From JAVKSL01 sp039583695 (GTDB taxonomy: Bacteria; Actinomycetota; Acidimicrobiia; Acidimicrobiales; JAJPHD01): a stretch of 33,523 nt of DNA. The stretch is from positions 1 to 33,523 of the forward strand of contig JAVKSL010000025.1 of assembly GCA_039583695.1 (NCBI GenBank), written 5' to 3'. Position 1 is the stretch's first letter. Each line of letters begins with the position of its first letter. The translations under genes and the position numbers were made by a program. Below the pieces are notes generated by a model. The model had not been told where the DNA came from, did no database searches, and saw only the letters and a list, made by a program, of their open reading frames with translations. Of the stretch, positions 1 to 8,305 are shown piece by piece.

Positions 1-78
1 ACCGATGGCGCAGCCGTTGACCGCCCGGACCCGAGCGCCTACTTGGTGACGAGACTCAAAAGTGCGAAAGTCCACTAG
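1..78 (+). CDS. possible C-terminal end of an unknown gene
   Basis: Frame 1 is open from the left edge to a TAG at 76-78 and encodes 25 residues ending in LKSAKVH. There is no start codon in view and no recognisable motif. It could be the 3' end of a gene cut by the window or chance reading frame. The following 160 bases to the transposase remnant hold no gene I can support. Confidence 0.2.
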   Translation, partial: TDGAAVDRPDPSAYLVTRLKSAKVH

Positions 79-239
79 AAGGTTGTTGGGTTTCTGTTAG
101 GTGCGAGCCGGACGGGCCTGGCCTGACCGTCCGACGCCGGGCCAGCGACCTCAGCCATTATCAGGTCTTCTTCGCCGGACGAAGACGACCTCTGGGACAG
201 ATACGGCTGGGCAGCCGGAAAGTCCGGACATTCCCGATA

Positions 240-937
240 CTACCTGAACGCCTCAGGACGGGCCGGCGCGCGGGATGATGCGCGATGGCAACTCAACTGA
301 GCTACCCGCAGCCCGAAAGCCGGCGCCTGGGCGAGGACCGGATCGGCGCCGGCGCCGGGATGCATCTTGAGGTGGGAGCCGTCGAGGTACAGGTACTCCA
401 GCTCGAGTCCCGACAGGTCGCGGGCCTCGAACGCCTCGAACTCGGCCTTGATGGCCTCGCACACCCGGCTGACAATCGACTTGAACACCTTGGCCTGCGC
501 CCCCAGCGCCTCTTCGAGGGCTGCTTCGATGTCGCGGGTGGACAGGCCCCGCACACCCACCCGGCGATCACCAGGCTCTCCAAGGCGTTGGTCTTGGTCA
601 CGCCCTTGCCCAACAACCGGGACGCGAACGCCTCGGTCACACCCCCCAGCTTCGGCCGCCGCAGCGTGAGCGGTCCGGCCGTCGTCTTCACCGTCAGGTC
701 GGAGTAGCCGTTGCGGCTCCCGTCCCGGGCGTCCTCGTTGCCGGCCCGCCGCTGGTAGCGGTCCCGGCCGAGGAGCTCTGCCACTTCCTCCTCCAGGGCG
801 GTCTGGAGGAGCAGACGGGCACCCAGACGTGCCACGTCCTCCAGGCTGGCGCCCAGATCGTGATGACCGTCAGCGCCGGCGAACACGTCGGCGATCTCGG
901 CACGAAGCTTCTCAGTAGGCGATACTCGATGGGTCAC
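240..937 (-). pseudogene. IS256-family (mutator-type) transposase, frameshifted and truncated
   Basis: The start at 937 opens a protein with the typical IS256 N-terminus: an EEEVAELLGRDRYQR segment, then an RNGYSDLTVKTTAGPLTLRRPK segment and a VTKTNALESLVIAGWV segment. At about 555-565 the similarity jumps to another frame, which continues RGLSTRDIEAALEEALG and then YLYLDGSHLKMHPGAG, the block carrying the first catalytic Asp of the DDE site. Soon after, similarity stops at about 300. The remainder of the catalytic domain, roughly 200 residues in intact family members, is missing. The gene is therefore dead: one frameshift plus a 3' deletion. The right end of the element probably lies near 985-1030, where a run beginning GGCATTTACACC resembles IS256-type terminal sequence; the matching left terminus is not visible. 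Confidence 0.85.
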
Positions 938-1083
938 GGGTGTAGGTCTCCTTCGTCAGTTGGAAGCTGCTCGAAAGGAACCTACGCCCGTCGGCATTTA
1001 CACCAAAGGATGGACGCCACCATGACACGCTGATCAGGAGGCCTTGACCACTCCTTCAAGGCCGTGCAGCGACTGGCTGATCG

Positions 1084-2190
1084 TCATCTGCCAGTGTGCG
1101 GCGGCGCGGCGGGTAGCTGCACTGTGACGCTGAGCCCGCCCGCGGCCCGGGGGGTGAGGGTGAGGGTTCCCTCGTGTGCTTGGGTGATGCTTTTGACGAT
1201 TGCCAGGCCGAGGCCCACTCCTGCGTGGTCGGCGTGTATGCGTTCGGTACCGCGAAGGAACGGCTCGACGAATGTGGAAACCAACTGTGAGGTGAGCTTC
1301 TCGCCGGTGTTCTCGACAGTGAGCACCACGGTCCTGGAGTGAAGGCTGGTCGTGATCCATACGGTGCCCTGTTCGGACAGGTTGTGGACGATCGCGTTCT
1401 GCACGAGGTTCGTAGCCAACTGGAGCAGGAGCGCCTCTGAGCCTGTGGTGGGGGTGACGTCGCCGGATGTTTGGATGGTGACGCCATGTTTTTCTGCGAG
1501 AGGAAGGAGTGTTTCAGTGGCTTCTTCGGCGATGAGGGACAGCTCGACGTGTTCCGGGGTGAAGGACCGCTGGTCGGCGCGGCTGAGCAGGAGCAGTGAT
1601 TGGATGAGGTCGATAGCTCTGGTGTTGACGACCTGGAGCCGGTCGACGAGTTCGCTGTTCTCGCAGTTCGGATCCTTGCGGGCCACATCGAGCAGGGTCT
1701 GGGTGATCGCCAGCGGAGTGCGCAGTTGGTGGGAGGCGTTGGCTGCGAATCTCTGCTGTTCGGCGACCTGTGCTTCGAGGCGGGCGAGCATTGCGTCGAA
1801 GCTGTCGGCGAGTTCGCGGAACTCATCGCTGTGGCCCGGTAGCCGGATGCGGTGGGACAGCGACCCGGTCGTGGCTATGCGTGTGGCGTCGGTGATGCGA
1901 GTGAGAGGGGCGAGCATCCGGCCGGCGAGAAGCCACCCTCCCAGGAGACCGAATACCAGCAGGAACGCGAACAGGATGCCCGTCGCCGGATAGAAGTCGT
2001 GCCGAGTGATGGAGCGGATGGCCACCACTCCACCGGGGCTGACCACAGTATCGGGCAAGTCGCGCAGGAGGAATACCCACAACGAGGCGAGCAGCAAGGC
2101 ACCTGCGATCATGACCAGGCCGGCGTAACTGAGGCTGAGTTTGAGGCGAACACTCAATCCAGGGGCTCTATCCACGGTCTCCTCCCTCAC
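1084..2190 (-). CDS. sensor histidine kinase (HAMP, HisKA, HATPase_c)
   Basis: The 368-residue inner-membrane kinase has a first TM helix at about 20-42, a short extracytoplasmic loop of some 25 residues, and a second TM helix at about 70-90. A HAMP linker follows at 91-145. The H-box ASHQLRTPLA places the phospho-accepting His at 154; the N-box Asn is about 265 (NLVQNAIVHN) and the G-box is GVGLGLA at 324-330. It overlaps the upstream response-regulator gene by 23 bases, so the two are co-translated. The very short sensor loop resembles intramembrane-sensing kinases paired with ABC exporters. The ABC/lipoprotein cluster is divergent from it, so regulation of that exporter is a reasonable inference, not shown. 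Confidence 0.93.
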   Translation of the reverse strand: MREETVDRAPGLSVRLKLSLSYAGLVMIAGALLLASLWVFLLRDLPDTVVSPGGVVAIRSITRHDFYPATGILFAFLLVFGLLGGWLLAGRMLAPLTRITDATRIATTGSLSHRIRLPGHSDEFRELADSFDAMLARLEAQVAEQQRFAANASHQLRTPLAITQTLLDVARKDPNCENSELVDRLQVVNTRAIDLIQSLLLLSRADQRSFTPEHVELSLIAEEATETLLPLAEKHGVTIQTSGDVTPTTGSEALLLQLATNLVQNAIVHNLSEQGTVWITTSLHSRTVVLTVENTGEKLTSQLVSTFVEPFLRGTERIHADHAGVGLGLAIVKSITQAHEGTLTLTPRAAGGLSVTVQLPAAPPHTGR

Positions 2191-2869
2191 GGTCGGTGTC
2201 TGGTTCAGTCCTTATGCGGTAGCCGACGCCGCGAACGGTGGCGATTATCGAGGGTTGGCCGAGGCGCTTGCGCAGTGCCGAGACGGTGATGCGCACCGCG
2301 TTGGTGAACGGGTCTGCGTGCTCGTCCCAGGCCTGTTCCAGCAGCGCCTCGGCGCTGACGATCCCGCCTTCGGCCGCGACGAGAACCTCTAGCACGGCGA
2401 ACTGCTTGCGGGTGAGAGCGACGTAGCGGCCGTCACGGTAGACCTCGCGGCGGAACGGATCGAGGCGTAGGCCGGCGATCTCTCGCACGGGTGGCCTGTT
2501 GTGGGCGCGCCTGCGGTCGAGTGATCTGAGACGGAGCACGAGCTCTCGGAGCTCGAACGGCTTGGTGAGGTAGTCGTCGGCGCCGAGTCCGAATCCGGAC
2601 GCCTTGTCGTCGAGCCGGTCGGCCGCCGTGAGCATGAGGATCGGCATCCCGCTGCCGGCGGCGACGATGCGCTCGGCGACCTCGTCCCCCGAGGGTCCGG
2701 GGATGTCGCGGTCGAGGACGGCGATGTCGTAGGCGTTGATGCACAGCAATCTGAGAGCGGTGTCACCGTCACCGGCGATGTCGGCCGCGATCGCTTCCAG
2801 GCGTAGGCCCTCGCGGATGGCCTCGGCCATGAAGGGCTCGTCCTCGACGATCAAGACACGCACACTCAC
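2168..2869 (-). CDS. OmpR/PhoB-family response regulator
   Basis: The 233-residue protein has an N-terminal receiver domain (about 1-115) with acidic pair EDE at 9-11, phospho-acceptor Asp53 in AVLDRDIPG, Thr81 in MLTAAD and Lys103 in TKPF. The C-terminal winged helix (about 130-225) ends in the typical ATVRGVGYRIR segment. It is the first gene of a minus-strand operon with the kinase, which it overlaps by 23 bases. It would be phosphorylated by that kinase and bind DNA as a dimer. The 109-base spacer to the divergent lipoprotein/exporter genes is the natural place for its operator, though I could not define a convincing repeat there. Confidence 0.94.
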   Translation of the reverse strand: MSVRVLIVEDEPFMAEAIREGLRLEAIAADIAGDGDTALRLLCINAYDIAVLDRDIPGPSGDEVAERIVAAGSGMPILMLTAADRLDDKASGFGLGADDYLTKPFELRELVLRLRSLDRRRAHNRPPVREIAGLRLDPFRREVYRDGRYVALTRKQFAVLEVLVAAEGGIVSAEALLEQAWDEHADPFTNAVRITVSALRKRLGQPSIIATVRGVGYRIRTEPDTDREGGDRG

Positions 2870-3035
2870 GTCATGGTACGCGCCGGGGCATATCGTCGGC
2901 GTATCGAAAAGCGCATACGTGCTGGCAACATCACGCTGGCTTAACTAGGAGCATGACCTACAGCGAAGCAGTTAGCAGGTGACACTCCTTCGGAAACGGC
3001 ACCCTGAGGCCCGGGTTGTGTGGAACCGAGGAATC

Positions 3036-3554
3036 GTGCGTCCATCCCACCTTTGGGCGGTCGCGGCTCTAGCCCTGGGAGTCACCGTCGCCGGCTGCTC
3101 GGGCGGGACGACGGGCCCGACCGCCGGCTCGGCGGGAGGATCAGGCTCGTCGGGGGCGTCGACGCTCGCCCAAGCTGTGGCCTACTCCCAGTGCATACGC
3201 AGCCACGGCGTCTCGAACTTCCCCGACCCGGTGCTGACCCCCAGCGGGCACTACGGGTACAGAACTCGGGGAATTGACCCGAACTCGGCTGCGTTCCAAG
3301 GGGCCCTCCAGGCGTGCAAGGGCCTGCCGTCGCCGTGGACCTCCACCGGCCAGCAGCTCTCCCCCGCCGAACAGCAGGCGTGGTTGACCTGGGCGACGTG
3401 CATCCGCGCCCACGGGGTGCCGAGCTTCCCCGACCCGACATTCTCGGGCAGCGAAGTGCACGACTCGGGCGTCGCGTCTAGCTCGCCGCAGCTGCAGTCG
3501 GCGATGGACGCCTGCAAGTCGCAGATGCCGTCCGTTGGAGGCCTTGGCGGGTGA
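3036..3554 (+). CDS. putative lipoprotein with two CIRxHGVxxFPDP repeats
   Basis: From the GTG at 3036 the protein has a lipoprotein signal: basic start, hydrophobic WAVAALALGVTV, lipobox VAGC, then a Gly/Ser/Thr-rich spacer. The mature part carries two copies of one motif: SQCIRSHGVSNFPDP, later ATCIRAHGVPSFPDP. Each is followed downstream by a Cys-Lys pair (QACKGLPSP and DACKSQMPS). The evenly placed Cys and His residues suggest disulfides or metal binding, but no function is established. Similar small lipoproteins occur beside exporter/two-component clusters in other Actinobacteria (from memory). An upstream GTG at 2979 in the same frame is possible but would give an unusually long n-region; GAGG lies 4 bases before 3036. 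Likely extracytoplasmic and membrane-anchored. Confidence 0.75.
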   Translation: MRPSHLWAVAALALGVTVAGCSGGTTGPTAGSAGGSGSSGASTLAQAVAYSQCIRSHGVSNFPDPVLTPSGHYGYRTRGIDPNSAAFQGALQACKGLPSPWTSTGQQLSPAEQQAWLTWATCIRAHGVPSFPDPTFSGSEVHDSGVASSSPQLQSAMDACKSQMPSVGGLGG

Positions 3555-3911
3555 CCAGCAACGCCAGGCCAGAGTCTGAGCAGCTGGTCGTCTCCGCTGA
3601 GGACGTGGAGGAGGCGACGTCCACCCCGGAGCGGAGCGAAGGTGGCTGCCACCCACCTCGCAGGCTCAAGCTCTCCGTTGGCACCCGAGGGAGTCGGGGC
3701 AACAACACCGCCACCGATCTTGAGAAGGCGGTGACGTTCGCCCCGTCTGCGCGCGACAAGAGTAGGACCAACTTCCCCGACCCCAGGTCCAATGGAGAAA
3801 CCGTCGTGCCATCGTGCTCGGGGGATCGACGTGCAGAGCCCGACCTACAAGGCAGCCACAAGCACGTGTCAGAGCCCATTGCCCGGCGGAAGCGGAAGCT
3901 GAGGGCAAGTT
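3555..3911. other. 357-base gap between lipoprotein and exporter genes
   Basis: A 124-codon frame from GTG 3551 to 3925 crosses the gap but has no domain, unusual composition (Arg/Ser/Glu-rich) and overlaps the adaptor start. I do not call it a gene. It contains TNFPDPRSNGE, reminiscent of the FPDP segment of the preceding lipoprotein, so it may be a decayed third repeat or a former C-terminal extension. A 7-bp inverted repeat (CACCGCC at 3706-3712, GGCGGTG at 3727-3733) could form a hairpin between the two genes; no T-tract follows, so it is not a clear terminator. Confidence 0.4.
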
Positions 3912-5117
3912 ATGGAACCCGATAGCCCACTTATCGCGTCGACCGACGTACCGTCACGGACCGGCCCGGTCACCGACGAGGTCCCGCTCACTCAAAGCCA
4001 TGCGGTCGCCAGGCCAACGGAACGCCGCTGGCGCAAAGCGCCTTGGGTGATCGCTTCCGCCATGGTGCTGGTCGCAGCCGGCGCAGCGGTGGCGATCACC
4101 AACCCGTTCGCATCCGGAGGGGCTAGCCATCCGGGCGTGGTCGAAAACGCCGCTCCGACGTCGACCTACACGGTCGCCCGCCAGGACCTGTCGTCACAGA
4201 CCCAGGTGGCGGCCACGCTCGGCTACGCCGACAGCTACAGCGTGGTGAATCAGTCCCAGGGGACGGTGACCGAGCTGCTGGCGGTGGGCCGGGTTGTCTC
4301 CCAAGGTCAGGTGCTCTACGAGGTGAGCGGGACACCGGTGGTGCTCCTCTACGGCTCGACCCCCGCCTACCGGACGCTGTCGAAGGGCATGACCGGGGCA
4401 GACGTAGAAGAGCTCAACGCCGATCTGGTCGCTCTCGGATATGTGACCAGCACGGAGCTGAGTCCCACCTCGGATGAGTTCACCTACTGGACCGAGGTGG
4501 GGGTGGAGAAACTGCAAAAGGCGCTCGGGGTCACCCAGAACGGCACGCTCTCTTTAGGTCAGGCGGTGTTCGAACCCTCTGCAGTGCGGGTCACCTCAGA
4601 GTCGGCCACTCTGGGGGCTCCGGCTCAGCCGGGCCAGCCGGTGCTCTCGGCGACCTCGACCACCCGTCAGGTCAGCATTGCGCTCGATGCCGCGGACCAG
4701 TCCGAGGTGGCGGTCGGCGACAAGGTAACCATCACGCTTCCCAACAACCAAACCACGCCGGGTGTGATCTCGTCGGTGGGGACAGTGGCCACGACTCCAG
4801 CGTCGGGGAGCTCGAGCAGCACGCCCACCATCACGGTGCTGGTGAACCCGAGTGACCCGGCGGCTACTGGGACTTGGGATCAGGCACCGGTGGACGTGAC
4901 GATCACCACCGGCAGCGTCGCCAATACCCTGGTGGTGCCCGTCGATGCCCTGTTCGCCCAGGCGGGCGGCGGTTATGCGGTCGAGGTGGTGGGTGCCGAC
5001 GGCATCCACCACCTGGTGGCGGTCACCTTGGGTCTGTTCGACGATGCCGACGGCTTGGTTCAGGTGACCGGAACCGGTCTGGCGGCCGGACAGCAGATCG
5101 TGGTGCCGAACCTATGA
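3912..5117 (+). CDS. MacA-like efflux periplasmic adaptor with peptidoglycan-binding domain
   Basis: The 401-residue protein has about 45 cytoplasmic residues, one TM helix at about 46-64 (WVIASAMVLVAAGAAVAI), and an extracytoplasmic part. That part contains an interrupted lipoyl/barrel hairpin typical of HlyD/MacA adaptors (VTELLAVGRVVSQGQVLYEVSG) with a PG_binding_1-like insert at about 155-205 (KGMTGADVEELNADLVALGYV). A beta-barrel follows (VGDKVTITLPN) and a C-terminal membrane-proximal domain (NTLVVPVDALF). It would couple the ABC permease to the cell wall. Its stop overlaps the ATPase start (ATGA), which indicates one operon with translational coupling. The ATG at 3912 is preceded by a modest GAGGG. 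Confidence 0.88.
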   Translation: MEPDSPLIASTDVPSRTGPVTDEVPLTQSHAVARPTERRWRKAPWVIASAMVLVAAGAAVAITNPFASGGASHPGVVENAAPTSTYTVARQDLSSQTQVAATLGYADSYSVVNQSQGTVTELLAVGRVVSQGQVLYEVSGTPVVLLYGSTPAYRTLSKGMTGADVEELNADLVALGYVTSTELSPTSDEFTYWTEVGVEKLQKALGVTQNGTLSLGQAVFEPSAVRVTSESATLGAPAQPGQPVLSATSTTRQVSIALDAADQSEVAVGDKVTITLPNNQTTPGVISSVGTVATTPASGSSSSTPTITVLVNPSDPAATGTWDQAPVDVTITTGSVANTLVVPVDALFAQAGGGYAVEVVGADGIHHLVAVTLGLFDDADGLVQVTGTGLAAGQQIVVPNL

Positions 5118-5926
5118 CCATCGACACCGCCACAGTGACGACCCGGAGATTCGATGACCACCGCGTGCTCCCCGCCAACGGTGGCGACCGCCCGGTGCTT
5201 GAAGTCTACCAGGTAACCAAGATCTACCCGAGCGAGCCGCCAGTCACCGCCCTTCGGGGGGTCTCGTTCTCCGTCTCCCAAGGCGAGCTGGTAGGCATCG
5301 TCGGCCCCTCGGGGTCGGGCAAGACGACCTTGTTGCACCTGATGGGCAGCCTGGACCGGCCCAGCTCCGGCCACGTCCGAGTCACCGGCTTCGACATCGC
5401 CCGACTCTCCAACCGCGAACTGGCCGCCCTGCGGGCGACGCGGATCGGCTTCGTGTTCCAGCAGTTCTTCTTGGCCGAGCACCAAAGCATTCTGGACAAC
5501 GTGGCCGACGGTCTTCTTTATGCCGGGGTCTCACAGGCCGATCGGCGCGCTCAAGCCCTGGACGCCCTGACCATGGTCGGCCTCGACAGCCGTCCCCGGG
5601 CCCGGCCCAACCAGCTCTCGGGCGGGCAACGTCAGCGCGTCGCAGTGGCCCGAGCCCTGGTGGGCAGCCCGGCCATCCTGTTGGCCGACGAACCCACCGG
5701 TAACCTGGACCAGGCCACTGGCCAAGCCATCCTGAGCCTCCTCGAAGAACTCCACGGGCGGGGGGTGACCATCGTGGTCATCACCCACGACCGCGACATC
5801 GCCGCCCGGATGGAACGGCGGATCGACATGCTCGACGGCCGGATCGTCTTCGACAGCGCCCACAACAGCTCTTCACCGATGCCGGTTCCTGGCAATCCAT
5901 CCCACCATGAGGACGACCGGCGATGA
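5114..5926 (+). CDS. ABC transporter ATP-binding protein (MacB/LolD type)
   Basis: Starting at ATG 5114, which overlaps the adaptor's TGA by 3 bases, this encodes 270 residues. Walker A is GPSGSGKTT, the Q-loop lies in FVFQQFFL, the ABC signature is LSGGQRQRVA, Walker B is ILLADEPTGNLD and the H-loop is VVITHD. The spacing and the LLHLMGSLDRPSSG segment are those of the MacB/LolD/FtsE group that drive type VII (mechanotransmission) ABC systems rather than pore-type exporters. The N-terminus has a 30-residue extension before the first strand. Its stop overlaps the permease start, so adaptor, ATPase and permease are coupled. Confidence 0.95.
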   Translation: MTIDTATVTTRRFDDHRVLPANGGDRPVLEVYQVTKIYPSEPPVTALRGVSFSVSQGELVGIVGPSGSGKTTLLHLMGSLDRPSSGHVRVTGFDIARLSNRELAALRATRIGFVFQQFFLAEHQSILDNVADGLLYAGVSQADRRAQALDALTMVGLDSRPRARPNQLSGGQRQRVAVARALVGSPAILLADEPTGNLDQATGQAILSLLEELHGRGVTIVVITHDRDIAARMERRIDMLDGRIVFDSAHNSSSPMPVPGNPSHHEDDRR

Positions 5927-7128
5927 CCACCACTGAGACTCTGGCAGTAAACAAGCTGCATCCTTTGGACTTGGGCCGGCTCTCGACGGTGGGTTTGCGC
6001 ACCCGAAAGCTGCGAGCGGGCCTGTCCGCGCTAGGCATCGCCATCGGAGTGGCCGCCATCGTGGCCGTCTTGGGGCTCTCGTCTTCGGCCTCGGCCGACC
6101 TTTTGAACGAGATATCCGCCCTCGGCACCAACCTGCTCGTCGTTCAAAACGGCCAGACCCTCTTCGGTACGACGGCCGAGCTACCCAAAACCGCCCCGGC
6201 CATGATCGGCCGCATCGATGGGGTCACCCAAGTCGAAGAGACCGGCACGGTCACCGGCGACGTCTACCGAAGTCCGCTCATCCCCACCATCGACACCAAC
6301 GCCCTCTCCACCGACGCCGCCAGCCTCGCCCTGCTCCACACCGTGGGTACGACTGTCGCCCACGGCAGCTACCTCAACGCTGCGACCGCTCGAGAACCCG
6401 TCGCCGTTCTCGGCGCAGCGGCCGCGCAGCGACTCGGGATCGACCGGGCTTTCCCCGGCGAGCGCATCTGGCTCGACAACATGTGGTTTTATGTGGCCGG
6501 CATTCTCAAGCCCGCTGTGCTCGCCCCCGAAATCGACTCCTCGGTGCTCATCGGGTTCCCTGCCGCCGAGCACTATTTGGGCTTCGACGGCCACCCCTCC
6601 ACCGTCTACGTACGAGCCCAGTCCGACCACGTGGAGACGGTCGACAACCTGCTCGGCGCCACCGCCAACCCGGAGAACCCGAGTGAGGTGGACGTCTCCG
6701 AACCGTCGTCGGCCCTGGTCGCTCAAGCCGACGCCCAAAGCGCGTTCGATGGTCTCTTCTTGGGCCTCGGTGCCGTGGCCCTGTTAGGCGGGGCGGTCGG
6801 AGTGGCCAACATCATGATCATCTCCGTCCTCGAACGACGCTCCGAGATCGGACTACGCCTCGCCCTCGGAGCCACCCGAGGCCATATTCGTGTGCAATTC
6901 CTGGCCGAAGCCGTCCTGCTTGCTCTCATTGGAGGAGCGGCCGGCGTCGGAGCAGGCACCCTCTGCACCGCTATTTACGCCTACACCAAACACGAGCTCG
7001 TCGTCATCCCCGCCCTCGCCTGGGGTGGCGGCCTCGGCGCCGCCATCCTGATCGGCGCCGTTGCCGGGATGTGGCCCGCACTACGCGCAGCACGCATGTC
7101 GCCCACTCAGGCACTGTGGAGCATGTGA
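5923..7128 (+). CDS. ABC transporter permease (MacB/FtsX family)
   Basis: The 401-residue membrane protein has one TM helix near the N-terminus (about 35-55, LSALGIAIGVAAIVAVLGL) followed by a large extracytoplasmic domain of some 200 residues. Three TM helices lie at about 280-395, including FLGLGAVALLGGAVGVANIMIISVLERRSEIGLRLALGATR, the conserved FtsX-domain segment. This 4-TM topology is that of MacB. With the adaptor and ATPase it forms a tripartite efflux or cell-envelope mechanotransmission complex; the substrate (macrolide, peptide or lipid) cannot be told from sequence. It overlaps the ATPase stop by 4 bases (ATGA) and is the last intact gene of the operon. Confidence 0.93.
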   Translation: MTTTETLAVNKLHPLDLGRLSTVGLRTRKLRAGLSALGIAIGVAAIVAVLGLSSSASADLLNEISALGTNLLVVQNGQTLFGTTAELPKTAPAMIGRIDGVTQVEETGTVTGDVYRSPLIPTIDTNALSTDAASLALLHTVGTTVAHGSYLNAATAREPVAVLGAAAAQRLGIDRAFPGERIWLDNMWFYVAGILKPAVLAPEIDSSVLIGFPAAEHYLGFDGHPSTVYVRAQSDHVETVDNLLGATANPENPSEVDVSEPSSALVAQADAQSAFDGLFLGLGAVALLGGAVGVANIMIISVLERRSEIGLRLALGATRGHIRVQFLAEAVLLALIGGAAGVGAGTLCTAIYAYTKHELVVIPALAWGGGLGAAILIGAVAGMWPALRAARMSPTQALWSM

Positions 7129-7154
7129 GGCATGAGACTTTCCGAGCCACTGCG

Positions 7155-7474
7155 ATGACAGGAGGCCACCCACGCCCAGCCGAGCTTTTGGTCCGTTTGC
7201 TCGCCAGCCGCCGGGCTCTCCCGGACTCGCTGAGCTGCTCGACCAAGGCCTCTGCTACCAGGACCTCCACGACAGCCTCGACGGCATCGCCCCCAAGGTC
7301 TTGACCGACGCGCTGAGGGAGGCCGAGCGTGACGGTCTGATCACCCGGCACCTCGACGGCGAGCACATCGAGACCGCCACGCTGGACGAGTTGTTCGACC
7401 TGGGCCGGTCGCTGGATGAGCCGCTGGCCGCCTTCGACCGTTGGGTCGAGGCGAATGGGGAGGGGTCGAGATAG
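7155..7474 (+). pseudogene. HxlR-family winged-helix regulator, frameshifted
   Basis: From ATG 7155, preceded by no strong Shine-Dalgarno, the frame reads PAELLVRLLASRRALP, which fits the first helix of HxlR-type regulators. At about 7225 the similarity moves to another frame: GLAELLDQGLCYQDLHDSL, then GIAPKVLTDALREAERDGLITRHL, the recognition helix and wing, and ELFDLGRSLDEPLAAFDRWVEAN to a TAG at 7472. Both halves fit one gene with a one-base indel in the CTCTCCCGG run. HxlR proteins are small redox- or ligand-responsive repressors. Either it is a recent pseudogene or a sequencing error; if the latter, it would be an intact roughly 106-residue regulator next to the ABC exporter. Confidence 0.7.
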
Positions 7475-7535
7475 CTCGCCGCGGACTGGGACCGGCGGGC
7501 CGGCGGGCCGGCCGGGCCTGCCCTGAACAGGTTGC

Positions 7536-8197
7536 TTACCATGTATGGCATTGCGCATGGGTTGCGTATTGGACCCTCAGAAAGACTGTGAGGCGAGGGT
7601 CCTTTTCACCCGCGGCTTGGAGGATCTGGCGCACCTCTTCAGTGGTCGCAGCTCGGACCTCGGCTGGGCTCTCGTCGAGAGCCCACGCTGGGAGCTCCGT
7701 GTCGGCCAGCGGGTTGGTAGCACGTTCCCACTCCAGCGACGGGCCAACCGGCAGGCCCGGTGAAGGACCGCTCGCACAAGCCGGACAGTGGCCTCGGAGC
7801 GGCCGGCCCGCTTGAGCTTTCGGAAGTAGACCTCCACGTCGTACGGAGTCAGGCTGGCGATCCGGCGCCGCCCAATCGAGTCCCGGATGTCCACACGCCA
7901 GGTGCTCTCGTAATGACGGGCCGTCTTGGGCGAGAGGTCTTCCCAACCGTTGTCTTGCCAGGCTGCGATTGCGTCGTTGCTGGTCGTGGTCGGCCCCCAG
8001 ATCGTCGGCGCTTCGGGAACCGCCGTAGGCGTAGCCGCCTGCTCTGCGATCAGCCGGGCAAGCTCCCTGTCGGCAGAGCGGCGCCTACCCTGGAAGGTGC
8101 GGTGGAGGTGGCGGACCCGGCCCTCGCTGTCCCGCCCGAGATAGATGCGCAGCTCCCAGGTGTCACTCCCCCGGACCAGCCGCGAGCTCCCTGCCAT
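7536..8197 (-). pseudogene. tyrosine-type integrase, frameshifted and lacking the catalytic domain
   Basis: ATG at 8197 has a good Shine-Dalgarno (GGAGGGAG). The first part is an arm-type DNA-binding domain (WELRIYLGRDSEGRVRHLHR) and a SAM-like core-binding domain (LSPKTARHYESTWRVDIRD, RLVRAVLHRACRLARRWSGN). Just after WSGNVLP one base is missing (about 7716). The other frame then continues NPLADTELPAWALDE and EEVRQILQAAGEKDPRLTVFLRV. Similarity ends at about 7570, exactly where the first catalytic Arg block (usually ATGARRGE) should come, so the whole catalytic domain is absent. Its position directly downstream of tRNA-Thr is the usual place for an integrase of an element inserted in a tRNA 3' end. 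Confidence 0.85.
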
Positions 8198-8214
8198 CTC
8201 TCCCTCCTGACACG

Positions 8215-8237
8215 TGTTGGGTTTCCTGTTGGGTTTC
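8215..8237. repeat. tandem 11-mer in front of the integrase
   Basis: TGTTGGGTTTC occurs at 8215-8225 and again at 8227-8237, a 12-base period. The second copy extended to 13 bases (TGTTGGGTTTCTG, 8227-8239) recurs at 84-96 near the left edge in the same orientation. These may be integrase arm or attachment-site repeats; function unproven. Confidence 0.4.
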
Positions 8238-8267
8238 TGGGAACCAACACCATCAGCGGGGTGTGCC

Positions 8268-8300
8268 AGAAACCAAAAGTAGCCTCTCACCTGCTACTTT
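8268..8300 (-). terminator. intrinsic terminator of tRNA-Thr
   Basis: On the minus strand a perfect 8-bp stem (AAAGTAGC / GCTACTTT, arms 8293-8300 and 8276-8283) with a 9-base loop lies 5 bases after the tRNA discriminator and is followed by a T-rich TTGGTTT run. It fits a Rho-independent terminator for the tRNA transcript. Confidence 0.75.
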
Positions 8301-8305
8301 GCCCG

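Noticed and set aside
3551..3925. 124-codon frame between lipoprotein and adaptor as a gene
   Set aside because: No domain, odd composition, overlaps the adaptor start; kept only as a described gap with a possible decayed repeat.
8198..8290. Upstream extension of the integrase to 8290
   Set aside because: It begins inside the tRNA-Thr terminator; the ATG at 8197 has a strong Shine-Dalgarno.
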